Positions 23,728-32,476 of a stretch of 64,000 nucleotides of DNA are shown piece after piece. Within the stretch, counting starts at the first letter, position 1. Each line of letters begins with the position of its first letter. The stretch covers positions 109,202 through 173,201 of the forward strand of contig CALXAT010000002.1 in the NCBI GenBank assembly GCA_944386365.1. The letters are read 5' to 3'. The notes under the pieces are model-generated. The model made no database searches. It was not told the DNA's origin and was given only the letters and a program-made list of their open reading frames with translations. This DNA comes from an uncultured Clostridia bacterium (GTDB lineage Bacteria; Bacillota; Clostridia; TANB77; CAG-508). Both the position numbers and the translations under genes were made by a program.

Positions 23728-25467
23728 TTACATATTTTCTTCTTCATTTCCAGATTGTTTTAGTCTTAAGTATCCTAATTCTTCCCAGCTATTATATGCT
23801 AAATTTAATCTAAAAACTAATTTTGGTTTTGGACCTGCCCTATTCTTATCCACTACGCAAGCATAATATCTAACATCTGGATCGTCATATTTCTTTAAGT
23901 CATAAAATTTAGTATCTACTTCTTTTAAAGAATATTCATAATCCTGAAGATTCTCTCTATTAATTTGTTTGATTAAGCACAATGTATCTAATACTTCTTT
24001 TACCGTTCTACTTACTGCTAAGTCATTTACATCCAAATTAATTGGTAAAGTAGAAGCTTCTGCTAATTGTAATGAAGAACATATAAATATTTCAAAATTT
24101 TGTGCTATATTGGATAAAATCGTTGCTGTTTTCTTTATTTCTTCAGCATTACCAATATTGGCTGTATCTGTTTTTAATGTATCATAAAATACATATTCTA
24201 TTTTTTCTTTATAATAATAATTCATAATGACTTTTTTCAATTCATCATTGGTATGGTCTGTTATATTCATAAAATAGATAGAATTATTAATCTCTTTATT
24301 AATCCAATCTGTTACTGCAATGACTTTATTAAATTGTGAAGATTCTTTTTCTAATCGTTTTATAAAGTCTTTTTGTTTTTCATCTTTTTCTTTTAGTATA
24401 TGCCCTTGTTCATCAACTTTTACTTTTTTAGGATCATCTGCTTTAAATTGTAATGCAAGAATTTCATTTTCTGTTATACTAACTTTTTGTCCATGAATTT
24501 TTTGAATTTCTGGATTATTAACTATTGTTGTTATCAAGCATAATTTCATTTTTTCTTCAGACATCTCATTAGAAATGATTAAAACTTTTTTCTTATTTAC
24601 AAATGCAGTATATGCCGCTAAGTTAATAGCAAATCTACTTTTTCCTGAGTTAGATGGCATTGCATATGCCATTGTTTCTCCTTTTCTAATCCCTTTAAAT
24701 ACTTGTGTAAGAATTGGAAATGGTAATGGTAACCCATTGGCTAAATTATTAGAACCTTCTTCAATAAAACTTGTTAAATTCTTATTTAATATGGTTTGTT
24801 TAAATTTATCTGTTACAGTTACTTGATTTACTGCAGCTTCTACTTCTTCTACTGACATTTGGTTATATAATTTATAATGGATAATTTCAATAATTTTATC
24901 TTGAATATTTTTTACAGGATTTGTTGTATAAGCTTTTCTTAAAACAAATAACTTTTTCAATTCTGTATATATTCTTTCCATGTCATAGCCTTTGTCTCTA
25001 ACATTTTTCTTTAATTGATTTTTAAACTTATACACTTCTTCTGAATCCTTAGAGAAGTTAAATCCATCTTTTGCTATTTCTGGAGTATACCTTCCTCCTT
25101 CTGTAAATAGAACACTTTTATATACATTTAATATTTTGTCATCTTCAAAATAACATTCTCTATATAAAAAGTAATATCTAGAAATAGATTTTGGATTTTC
25201 TAATAATAATCCCATATATGTATATTCTAATTCTGGATTACTTAATTCTTTTGGAAAAACACCTTCGTTATCTTCTTCTACTGTTTCTACTATTTCTTCT
25301 TCATCTTCCTCATCATCACTATTTAATTCTTTTATTTTGCTTAAAGCGGTTCTATAGTCTCCCATCTGTACTGCAAGCCTTACCTCTTCTATCTTTTTTC
25401 TATTCTTTTCTGTAACTGGTATTTGGTCTATCATTTCATATATTTTTTTTTCAGTTTCAGTAGTCAT
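23728..25467 (-). CDS. DnaB-like RecA-fold ATPase (chromosomal helicase paralogue)
   Basis: This 579-aa protein has an acidic N-terminal linker (residues 48-70), a helical middle and a DnaB-type C-terminal ATPase. That ATPase has Walker A MPSNSGKSRFAIN near 285, a following strand VLIISNEMSEEKM, Walker B-like YVFYDTLK near 430, and SSLQLAEASTLP near 475. The N-terminal domain is not that of DnaB. It differs clearly from the prophage helicase. It may load or replace the replicative helicase or belong to an old mobile element; the role is unknown. Confidence 0.7.
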   Translation of the reverse strand: MTTETEKKIYEMIDQIPVTEKNRKKIEEVRLAVQMGDYRTALSKIKELNSDDEEDEEEIVETVEEDNEGVFPKELSNPELEYTYMGLLLENPKSISRYYFLYRECYFEDDKILNVYKSVLFTEGGRYTPEIAKDGFNFSKDSEEVYKFKNQLKKNVRDKGYDMERIYTELKKLFVLRKAYTTNPVKNIQDKIIEIIHYKLYNQMSVEEVEAAVNQVTVTDKFKQTILNKNLTSFIEEGSNNLANGLPLPFPILTQVFKGIRKGETMAYAMPSNSGKSRFAINLAAYTAFVNKKKVLIISNEMSEEKMKLCLITTIVNNPEIQKIHGQKVSITENEILALQFKADDPKKVKVDEQGHILKEKDEKQKDFIKRLEKESSQFNKVIAVTDWINKEINNSIYFMNITDHTNDELKKVIMNYYYKEKIEYVFYDTLKTDTANIGNAEEIKKTATILSNIAQNFEIFICSSLQLAEASTLPINLDVNDLAVSRTVKEVLDTLCLIKQINRENLQDYEYSLKEVDTKFYDLKKYDDPDVRYYACVVDKNRAGPKPKLVFRLNLAYNSWEELGYLRLKQSGNEEENM

Positions 25468-25479
25468 TTTTTCCTCCTA

Positions 25480-26094
25480 TTACATTAAAATTTTTACTTC
25501 CTTATTTTGTACTTGTTCTTTAAATTTTATTGCATCTTCCTTATCACCAACAATACTTCCATAATGTATTGGAATTACAATATTTGCTTTTATATGATTC
25601 GCTAATGTTGCTGCTTCTTTATAGTCCATTGTATAGGTTCCACCTATTGGTATGAATGCCACATCACATTCTATATTTTGAATTTCTTCTATATTATCTG
25701 TATCTCCTGCTATATAATATTTTTTCTTATTCATTTCAATAATATATCCTACCCATTTGTTTTCTTTAGGATGAAATGCTTTATTTAAATTATAAGCATA
25801 TGTTGTTTCAAATATTAATCCATTAACAGTATATTGTTTTCCAGGCTCGACAACATATATATTTCTTTTATCAAATATTTTTTCTGCTTTATCTTCTATG
25901 TCCATAGGTATAATCAATATGGTATCTTCTTTTTTTACTTTTTCTATATCTTCTGGTGAAAAATGGTCATAATGTGAATGTGTACAAAATATATAATCGG
26001 CATCTTGATAATTTTTATCAATTTTAAAAGGATCAATATATATCGTTTTATTTTCAGTTATTCTAATGCTACTATGACATAATACTTCTAACAT
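25480..26094 (-). CDS. MBL-fold metal-dependent hydrolase (UlaG-like)
   Basis: The 204-aa metallo-beta-lactamase fold has the metal motif CTHSHYDHFSPED near residues 37-49 (HxHxDH). Further ligands are in YIAGDTDN near 125 and the C-terminal IPIHYGSIVGD. This short form belongs to the broad UlaG/RomA-like group, and no substrate can be assigned. The start has AAAGGAGG. It lies 13 bp after the end of the DnaB-like gene's upstream neighbour on the same strand, as part of a loose run. Confidence 0.88.
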   Translation of the reverse strand: MLEVLCHSSIRITENKTIYIDPFKIDKNYQDADYIFCTHSHYDHFSPEDIEKVKKEDTILIIPMDIEDKAEKIFDKRNIYVVEPGKQYTVNGLIFETTYAYNLNKAFHPKENKWVGYIIEMNKKKYYIAGDTDNIEEIQNIECDVAFIPIGGTYTMDYKEAATLANHIKANIVIPIHYGSIVGDKEDAIKFKEQVQNKEVKILM

Positions 26095-26192
26095 TTTTTC
26101 CTCCTTTTTATCTTTTCATTTATTCATTCATTTCATTACTTTTAATATATCATAAATTTTTTTTATGCACAATACAAATATTTTCTTTCTTC

Positions 26193-27413
26193 TTACTTTA
26201 CATCATCTTTTCTGAATTTTATTAAATCTTCTACATCCATTTTTCCTGCTCTTGTAATTAAATTATATCCATATTTTTCTTTTAACTTATCAATCGTTTT
26301 ATCTAATTTTTCTTGTTTTTCATTTTTCGTATCTTTAAATAATGACAATTGCATTTCTTCTTTATCGGTCAAATCATCCACTCTAAGCCCTATTAACCTT
26401 ATAGGTGTTCCTTTTATATACATTTGTTTTAATAATTCTTTTGCATTATTAAATATTTCTTTCGTATTTGCTGTTGCATTTAGCATTTTCCTTTGATGCG
26501 AAGTATCCACAAAATCTTTATTTCTTAATTGTACATTCACTACTTTTGCTAACATTTTTTCTTTTCGTAATCTATAGGTAACTTGTTCTGTTAGTGCTAA
26601 TAATATTTCCTCTAATTTATCTATATTAGAAATATCTTCTGGTAATGTTACTGAATTTCCTATGCCTTTTGGTTTTTCTTTTATATACTTCACTTCTGAA
26701 TCATCTATACCATTTGCATATTCCCACATCATGATTCCATGCTTACCAAATTTATTTTGCAACATTTTTTTATCTGTTTTTGCTAAATCTCCTATTGTTT
26801 TAATTTGCATATTTAGCAATTTAGGAACTGTCCTTTTTCCAAGCATAAAGAGTTCTGATACTGGAAGTATCCACATTTTATCTGGTATTTCATTTTCGAA
26901 AAGTGTATGAACTCTATCTGGTTTCGTAAAATCAGATGCCATTTTGGCTAATAACTTATTATGCGCTACGCCAACATTTACTGTAAAGCCTAATTCTTCC
27001 TTTACTCTTTTATTGATTTCTTTTCCTTTATTTAACAATGTATCATTCATTAAATATTGTGTCATATCTAAAAAACACTCATCGATACTAAATCTTTCTA
27101 TTTTATCTGTATATTCTAATAATAGTTGATACAACTGATTAGAATATTGTCTATAAATCTTAAAATCTGATGGAAAAACTTTTAATCCTGGACATTTTAT
27201 TCTTGCTTGATATATAGTTTCAGCAGTTTTTACGCCACACTCCTTGGCTTTCATACTTTTAGCTAGAACAATTCCAGATCTTTTGCTTTCATCTCCTCCA
27301 ATAACGGCTGGTATTTCTCTTATATCTATTTTACTTCCTTTTTTTAACATATTAATTGCTGTCCAACTTAAAAATGCATTATTCACATCTACATGCAATA
27401 TCTGACGTTCCAT
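26193..27413 (-). CDS. dinB: DNA polymerase IV (Y-family)
   Basis: This translesion polymerase (406 aa) has the catalytic acidic residues in LHVDVNNAFLSW near residue 8 and FSIDECFLDMT near 105. Helix-hairpin-helix-like contacts lie near 180-200, and the little-finger domain ends with the VDDLTDKEEMQLSLF region. The last segment, before the Lys-rich tail, resembles a clamp-binding motif (QLSLF). Confidence 0.95.
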   Translation of the reverse strand: MERQILHVDVNNAFLSWTAINMLKKGSKIDIREIPAVIGGDESKRSGIVLAKSMKAKECGVKTAETIYQARIKCPGLKVFPSDFKIYRQYSNQLYQLLLEYTDKIERFSIDECFLDMTQYLMNDTLLNKGKEINKRVKEELGFTVNVGVAHNKLLAKMASDFTKPDRVHTLFENEIPDKMWILPVSELFMLGKRTVPKLLNMQIKTIGDLAKTDKKMLQNKFGKHGIMMWEYANGIDDSEVKYIKEKPKGIGNSVTLPEDISNIDKLEEILLALTEQVTYRLRKEKMLAKVVNVQLRNKDFVDTSHQRKMLNATANTKEIFNNAKELLKQMYIKGTPIRLIGLRVDDLTDKEEMQLSLFKDTKNEKQEKLDKTIDKLKEKYGYNLITRAGKMDVEDLIKFRKDDVK

Positions 27414-27528
27414 ATTATCACCAACTAAATTATAGAATGTATGTTTGGGTTTGTCAATAATTAGATATTTTTTTACGAATTACTTTTCTTTTATTATTTT
27501 TAATTATATAATATTTATGGTGATATTT

Positions 27529-28245
27529 ATGAATAAAAAAATTGATGCTTTCAATACTATTATTAAGGAAAGTCAAAATATTGTATTCTTTGGAGGTGCT
27601 GGTGTATCTACTGAAAGTGGTATACCGGATTTTAGAAGTAAAGACGGGTTATATCATCAAACATATAAATATCCTCCTGAGGAAATTTTAAGTCATCATT
27701 TTTTTATTAACCATACAGAAGATTTTTTTGAATTTTACAGAAATAAAATGAATGCTTTAGATTACAAACCAAATATCACACATATAAAATTGGCTGAATT
27801 AGAAAAACAAGGTAAATTAAAAGCCATTGTTACACAAAATATTGATGGCTTACATCAAAAAGCTGGCTCAAAAACAGTATATGAATTACATGGTAGTATT
27901 TTACGAAATTATTGCATGGACTGTGGTAAATTTTATGATGCCAAAACGGTTTTTTCTTCAAAATCTATACCTTATTGTGAATGTGGGGGCATTATAAAAC
28001 CAGATGTTGTACTTTATGAAGAATCTTTGGACAATTCTGTCGTTTCTTCTGCCATTCATGCAATCTCTAACTGTGATACACTAATTGTTGCAGGAACTTC
28101 ACTAACCGTCTATCCTGCCAGTAGTCTTATTCATTACTATAAAGGAAATGATTTAATTTTGATTAATAAAGACGTAACACCTTATGATAATTTAGCAACT
28201 TTAGTTATGCATGAAAAGTTAGGTGATGTCTTTAAATATATTTAG
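27529..28245 (+). CDS. Sir2-family NAD-dependent protein deacylase
   Basis: The 238-aa sirtuin has GAGVSTESGIPDFRS (NAD binding), TQNIDGLHQKAGS, the catalytic His in YELHGS, four zinc Cys (C-x2-C in NYCMDCGKF and C-E-C in PYCECGG) and GTSLTVYPAS. It removes acyl groups from lysines. I chose ATG 27529; an upstream in-frame ATG at 27445 would add 28 hydrophobic residues foreign to the family. TATAAT at 27507 gives a very short leader. Confidence 0.92.
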   Translation: MNKKIDAFNTIIKESQNIVFFGGAGVSTESGIPDFRSKDGLYHQTYKYPPEEILSHHFFINHTEDFFEFYRNKMNALDYKPNITHIKLAELEKQGKLKAIVTQNIDGLHQKAGSKTVYELHGSILRNYCMDCGKFYDAKTVFSSKSIPYCECGGIIKPDVVLYEESLDNSVVSSAIHAISNCDTLIVAGTSLTVYPASSLIHYYKGNDLILINKDVTPYDNLATLVMHEKLGDVFKYI

Positions 28246-28257
28246 GAGGTAATAAAT

Positions 28258-29145
28258 TTGAATAAACTTGTTATTATTGGTTGTGGAAATGTTGGTATGA
28301 CATATGCCTATTCTTTATTAAATCAATGTTTAGATATAAAAGAACTTGTTTTAATTGATGTTAATACTGAGAAATTATATGGAAAAGTTGCTGATTTAAA
28401 TCATAGTATTTACAATTTAAATACTTCAACCAATGTAAAACTTGGAAATTATTCTGATTGTCAAGATGCTGATATCATTTGTATTACAGCTGGACCTAGT
28501 CAGTCAGATTTAAAAAGTTCTAGGATGGAAGATTTGCATAAAGCAAATTCTATTTTAAAAAGCATTATTTCTGAAATAAATAAAACCAATTTTTCTGGGA
28601 TTTATTTATTAGCTACAAATCCTTTAGATGTTATGACATATGTAACATGGAAGTATGCCAATTGCAATCCTTTAAAAGTAATTGGTTCTGGAACACTTCT
28701 AGATACTGCTAGATTAAGATATATTCTATCTGAAAAATATCATAAGCCAATAACAGAAGTAACTGGTCTTGTTTTAGGTGAACATGGAGATAGCCAATTC
28801 ATTCCTTGGTCTACTGTTAATGCAGAAAAATTACCTGAATCAGAAATAACAGATATTGAAAATAGAGTAAAAAAAGCAGGATTTGCAGTTTCAAAATCAC
28901 AAGGATTTACATGTTATGGAATTGCATCTGCTTTAAGTAGAATTACAAGAGCCATTATTTTTGATGAAAAGGTATGTTTACCTGTATGTTCCTACTTAGA
29001 AGATTATGGTATATTTATAAGTACACCATCTATTATTGGTAAAGATGGTATTGAAAAATCAAATACACTTGATTTAGAAAAAAGTGAAAAATTAAAATTA
29101 GAAAATTCTATACAAGTTATTAAAACAGCTATAGGAAATTTATAG
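28258..29145 (+). CDS. ldh: L-lactate dehydrogenase (LDH/MDH family)
   Basis: The 295-aa enzyme converts pyruvate and NADH to lactate. It has the Rossmann loop GCGNVGMTYAYS, TNPLDVMTYVTWK near 123, and the active-site motif GEHGDSQFIPWS near 177. Some residues of the substrate loop differ from classical LDH, so malate or another 2-hydroxy acid is possible. The start is TTG with a perfect TTAGGAGG at eight bases. It is 12 bp after the sirtuin stop and probably co-transcribed with it. Confidence 0.88.
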   Translation: MNKLVIIGCGNVGMTYAYSLLNQCLDIKELVLIDVNTEKLYGKVADLNHSIYNLNTSTNVKLGNYSDCQDADIICITAGPSQSDLKSSRMEDLHKANSILKSIISEINKTNFSGIYLLATNPLDVMTYVTWKYANCNPLKVIGSGTLLDTARLRYILSEKYHKPITEVTGLVLGEHGDSQFIPWSTVNAEKLPESEITDIENRVKKAGFAVSKSQGFTCYGIASALSRITRAIIFDEKVCLPVCSYLEDYGIFISTPSIIGKDGIEKSNTLDLEKSEKLKLENSIQVIKTAIGNL

Positions 29146-29171
29146 GTGGAATCTATTTCCCACCTATTTTT
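29142..29171. terminator. Bidirectional terminator between ldh and the SDR gene
   Basis: ATAGGTGG and CCACCTAT form a stem that overlaps both stop codons of the convergent genes, with T runs on the plus strand. Confidence 0.75.
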
Positions 29172-29911
29172 CTTTTTTGTGCCATATAGGCAAATTTACT
29201 AATGATTGTTGTTGGTAATAATTTTGCTCCAAATCTTGCTATTTTTACATCCATTCCTGGAACAATATAAAACTTACCTTTTTCTAATTTTTTAATCGCA
29301 TATTTTGCAACTTGCATACTATTTGCTTCTCTTAAGTGAAAATCCGCATTGGCAACTCTATTAAAATTGGTTGCAACAGGTCCTGGACATAATATACTAA
29401 TCTGTACTTTTGAATGTTCTTTTTTTAACTCTTCTCTAATTGCTTCCGATAATCTAACTACATAATTTTTGGTAGCATAATATGTTGCCATCAATGGTCC
29501 TGGCATAAAACCTGCAATGGATGCCACATTTAATATTTTTCCGCTATTTTTCTTCTTCATATCTGCTAGATATAATTTTGTTAATATATGATAAGCTATG
29601 ATATTTGTCCTTATCATATTTAGGTCTTTTTCTAAACTCGTCTTTGTAAAATTTCCACAATCTCCAAAGCCTGCATTATTAATTAAGATATCCACATCTT
29701 TTACACTATTGTGGAGTTCTATGCAATTTTCTTCTATACTTAAATCCATAAATAAGATTTCTATTTTCGTATCTTTTTCTAATTCTTTTTTTACTTTTTC
29801 TAATTTTGTAACATCTCTTGCAACTAGTACCAATTCATCTGCTTTTTTAGCTAAAATTCTTGCCATATCTCTTCCAATTCCTGATGATGCTCCTGTTATT
29901 AAAACTTTCAT
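29153..29911 (-). CDS. Short-chain dehydrogenase/reductase
   Basis: This classical SDR (252 aa) has TGASSGIGRDMA (cofactor loop), INNAGFG near 82-88, a catalytic Ser in LNVASIAGF and the catalytic pair in YYATKNYVV. It resembles the DltE/YqjQ group. The substrate cannot be predicted. The start has GAGGTG. Confidence 0.9.
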   Translation of the reverse strand: MKVLITGASSGIGRDMARILAKKADELVLVARDVTKLEKVKKELEKDTKIEILFMDLSIEENCIELHNSVKDVDILINNAGFGDCGNFTKTSLEKDLNMIRTNIIAYHILTKLYLADMKKKNSGKILNVASIAGFMPGPLMATYYATKNYVVRLSEAIREELKKEHSKVQISILCPGPVATNFNRVANADFHLREANSMQVAKYAIKKLEKGKFYIVPGMDVKIARFGAKLLPTTIISKFAYMAQKRKIGGK

Positions 29912-30048
29912 TTTTTCACCTCATAGTTATTATTTTCATCTTTTCCTATTCTATTATATTTTTATATTATTTTCAATATAGATTATTTTTATAAGGCGTT
30001 TAACCTTGTTATATAAGAAAAGAAGAAGTATCCCTACTCCTTCTTACT

Positions 30049-30765
30049 TTACCTTTTATCATTTTTTCTACTAAACTTATTAAACAACATACCCACAGCA
30101 TGAACAATTTCAGTCGATTTACTATTTGCAACATTTTTTCCTAATGCCTTTCCACCAACCGTTAAAGCTGAAACCAAAGCACTTAATAAGAACTGTAAAT
30201 CAAAATTTAATCCAAATTGGTCTGCTATTTTTACAGCAATCAATGCACTTATGGCACCACTTAGTACACCACATATATCTCCTATAACGTCTGCACAAAT
30301 ATTGGCAACTCTTGGTGCATTTCTAATTAATTTTATAGAGTCCTTAGATCCTTTTACTTTTTTTGTTGCTTTTGCATGGAATTCATTCTCATCCGCAACC
30401 GTTACTGCCACACCTATAATGTCAAATATAATACCTACTAAAATAACTGCAACTAAAATCAATATGGCTGGTATCAAACTTAAATTTGATACACCATTTG
30501 TGGATATATATGAAAATACCATTGATAATATAAAAGTCATAATAGATACTTCTATAAACCATTTAATATTTTCATCTTTCTTTTTCTCTTTTTCCTTTTT
30601 TCTTTTTTTCTGTTCTATTTTTTCTTTTACTTCTTCTATTTCTTTCTCATTTTCTTTTTCTGTTTTTGCACTTTCTTGCCTTATTGTCTTTTTCATTTCT
30701 CTTTTTATTTTTTCAGATTCTTCTCTTTGCGGTTTTGCTTTTTCTTTTTTTGTTTTTTCTTTCAA
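30049..30765 (-). CDS. oapA: OapA, membrane protein partner of OLE RNA
   Basis: OapA binds OLE RNA and anchors it in the membrane; together they affect stress tolerance. The C-terminal 165 residues have about four membrane helices and features I associate with this family: FDIIGVAVTVADENEFHA, IRNAPRVANICADVIGDICG and LTVGGKALGKNVA. The gene lies directly downstream of the OLE RNA on the same strand, the usual arrangement. The first 70 residues are an extra, extremely Lys/Glu-rich extension not expected in the family. The start is TTG 30765 with AAAGGA. Confidence 0.85.
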   Translation of the reverse strand: MKEKTKKEKAKPQREESEKIKREMKKTIRQESAKTEKENEKEIEEVKEKIEQKKRKKEKEKKKDENIKWFIEVSIMTFILSMVFSYISTNGVSNLSLIPAILILVAVILVGIIFDIIGVAVTVADENEFHAKATKKVKGSKDSIKLIRNAPRVANICADVIGDICGVLSGAISALIAVKIADQFGLNFDLQFLLSALVSALTVGGKALGKNVANSKSTEIVHAVGMLFNKFSRKNDKR

Positions 30766-30815
30766 ATTTAACTAATCCTTTCTTCTTATTTTATAATTAT
30801 TTATTTATAATTTAC

Positions 30816-31458
30816 AAAAGAGGAAATACTCGAGTTTTCCCAAGATTTCCTCTATAATAATTTTTAGTTTAAGATGGCAAAAGTCTAAGTAAATTTTACA
30901 GTTTAGGTCTGGTCGAATTTCTCTATTTCCCACATAACATTACTGTTATTGCCGTTTCCATTTAAGGGAAACATCTATAGAATTATAGACACCAGATCGC
31001 CACTTAAATCTGTACCTTAATCCAAAGACTTCTATGCTTTTATGAAAGCAAACATTCTAGAAGTTTTCCTTAACACACTTGTATAAGTTTATTAGTCCTT
31101 TTTGCAAATGAAATTTCATAAGTACAGTAAAACTAATTTGGCCAAAACTACGTTTTACTAATTATTTAATCCCAATACATTCACTCAAGACAGGCTACTC
31201 TGTGCTTTTTGTGTCTTGGCACTCATCACAGGTTACTCTTAAATTATGTATAAAAAGATTCATTTATCATTAATTTAAGCCTCCGCGAAATCAGGGAATC
31301 TTATATATGCCATTATATAATACCCTAACCTCTTACTTCCTGAACACACACAAACTTGGCGTTTCGCGCACATTCAAGAAACTTCAACGATTTGCCCTTT
31401 AGTGGATTTTTAGCCCCACCCTCATAAACTTAAGTGCGACTAGAATAATGCACCATCG
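30816..31458 (-). ncRNA. ole: OLE RNA (ornate large extremophilic RNA)
   Basis: About 640 bases without a reading frame carry many local hairpins: ATTTAAGTGGCG near 31000-31010, CTCGTG/CGCGAAACGC-type elements near 31360-31380, and GTAACCTGTGATGAGTGCC near 31210-31230. A strong promoter sits at the 5' side and a long terminator hairpin at the 3' end. It is followed by oapA. Length, isolation and partner gene all fit OLE RNA. I recognise it mainly by context and overall organisation, not by a computed alignment. Confidence 0.82.
30820..30852 (-). terminator. Terminator hairpin at the 3' end of OLE RNA
   Basis: On the minus strand GAGGAAAT-CTTGGG pairs with CTCGAG-TATTTCCTC through about 14 bp, followed by TTTT. 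The downstream oapA gene is therefore reached only by read-through or its own weak promoter. Confidence 0.75.
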
Positions 31459-31464
31459 ATATAT

Positions 31465-31494
31465 ATTATACAGTAGATAGTATAAATATGACAA
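31465..31494 (-). promoter_or_regulatory. Promoter of OLE RNA
   Basis: TTGTCA (31494-31489), an 18-bp spacer and TATAAT (31470-31465) on the minus strand place the RNA start near 31458. Confidence 0.8.
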
Positions 31495-31604
31495 ATTTCA
31501 TTTTTGTCACATTTTACCAATGATGTATTTTTTTTGTTTTCTAATAATCCTGTTTTTAAGTATTTCATTGTTTTTCTCTTTTTTTCTTTATTTTTCTCTC
31601 TTTT

Positions 31605-32180
31605 TTAATATCCAATAACTTTTCTTAATTCTTTCTTAGTTTCTTCAAAATCTCTGTCATTTGCAATATTCGCTACTTTTATATTTGGATATTTTTTCTT
31701 TATATCTTCTGCCATTTCTAGATAAACTCTTTGTTGATTAATACTATTTTCTGCTTCAAATTTTGAATTTTTAAATGTAGCTTTATCTTTTCTATCTAAT
31801 CTTGTATTATATTTTTCTACATCTTTTAAATATAGTGTTATGTAATATATTTCAAAATCTAATTTACTAAAATCTTCTAATAATTTTTCATATACATCTG
31901 TGAATGTATAATCCTTCTTTCCAAGTCTGCAATAATTTTCTTCTGTAAAAAATGTTCTATCAAATACTAAATTAATACTTTTATTCTCCATCTTTTTTAT
32001 ATATTCTAATAAATTTATATACATATCCTCTGCTTTTTTCTTTCCTTCTTTTGAACTATCCGAAGTTCCACATAACCTATATAAATTTGTATAACTTAAT
32101 GAATATCTTAAAAAATCCGTTACTGTTGTTTTTCCTGCACCTTGTGCCCCTTCTACTACAATTAATTTTGAATTTGCCAT
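31605..32180 (-). CDS. Thymidylate-kinase-like/deoxynucleoside-kinase-like P-loop protein
   Basis: The 191-aa P-loop kinase has VEGAQGAGKTTVTDFLR at the N-terminus, a DR-type motif LVFDRTFFTEENY near residue 75, and a lid-like Arg cluster YNTRLDRKDK near 128. The size and layout suggest a nucleotide or nucleoside kinase; the true substrate is unknown. The start has AAGGGG. Confidence 0.75.
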   Translation of the reverse strand: MANSKLIVVEGAQGAGKTTVTDFLRYSLSYTNLYRLCGTSDSSKEGKKKAEDMYINLLEYIKKMENKSINLVFDRTFFTEENYCRLGKKDYTFTDVYEKLLEDFSKLDFEIYYITLYLKDVEKYNTRLDRKDKATFKNSKFEAENSINQQRVYLEMAEDIKKKYPNIKVANIANDRDFEETKKELRKVIGY

Positions 32181-32196
32181 TTTTTTACCCCTTTAA

Positions 32197-32328
32197 TTAT
32201 TTATTTTGTTCATCTTCTTTTTTATTATTTGATTTTTCTGTTTCTTCTTTCTTTTTCAACATATTATTAATTGAATTTAAAATATCTTCTGGGCTCTCAT
32301 CAAAATCATCTTTCATAACATGTAACAT
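32197..32328 (-). CDS. Small charged protein (43 aa)
   Basis: This short gene has an excellent TAGGAGG site. The product begins MLHVMKDDFDESPEDILNS and ends in a Lys/Glu/Asn-rich tail. It lies 16 bp upstream of the kinase gene and is probably co-transcribed. The function is unknown. Confidence 0.6.
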   Translation of the reverse strand: MLHVMKDDFDESPEDILNSINNMLKKKEETEKSNNKKEDEQNK

Positions 32329-32414
32329 TTTTATACCTCCTATAGCTTTTTTTCATTATACTACTTCATATTTCTATTTTCAACATTTTATTTTAAACTT
32401 TAATTATGAATATA

Positions 32415-32459
32415 AAAAAGGGAATTAATTGAACTTAAATTCAATCAAATTCCCTTTTT
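32415..32459 (-). terminator. Terminator of the giant surface-protein gene
   Basis: AAAAAGGGAATT and AATTCCCTTTTT form a 12-bp stem beyond the stop at 32477. Confidence 0.8.
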
Positions 32460-32476
32460 ATACTATTTTAACATTA

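Noticed and set aside
30780..31600. tmRNA or RNase P RNA at the large non-coding region
   Set aside because: No tRNA-like acceptor ends, tag reading frame or RNase P core were visible, and the downstream gene is OapA-like, which fits OLE RNA.
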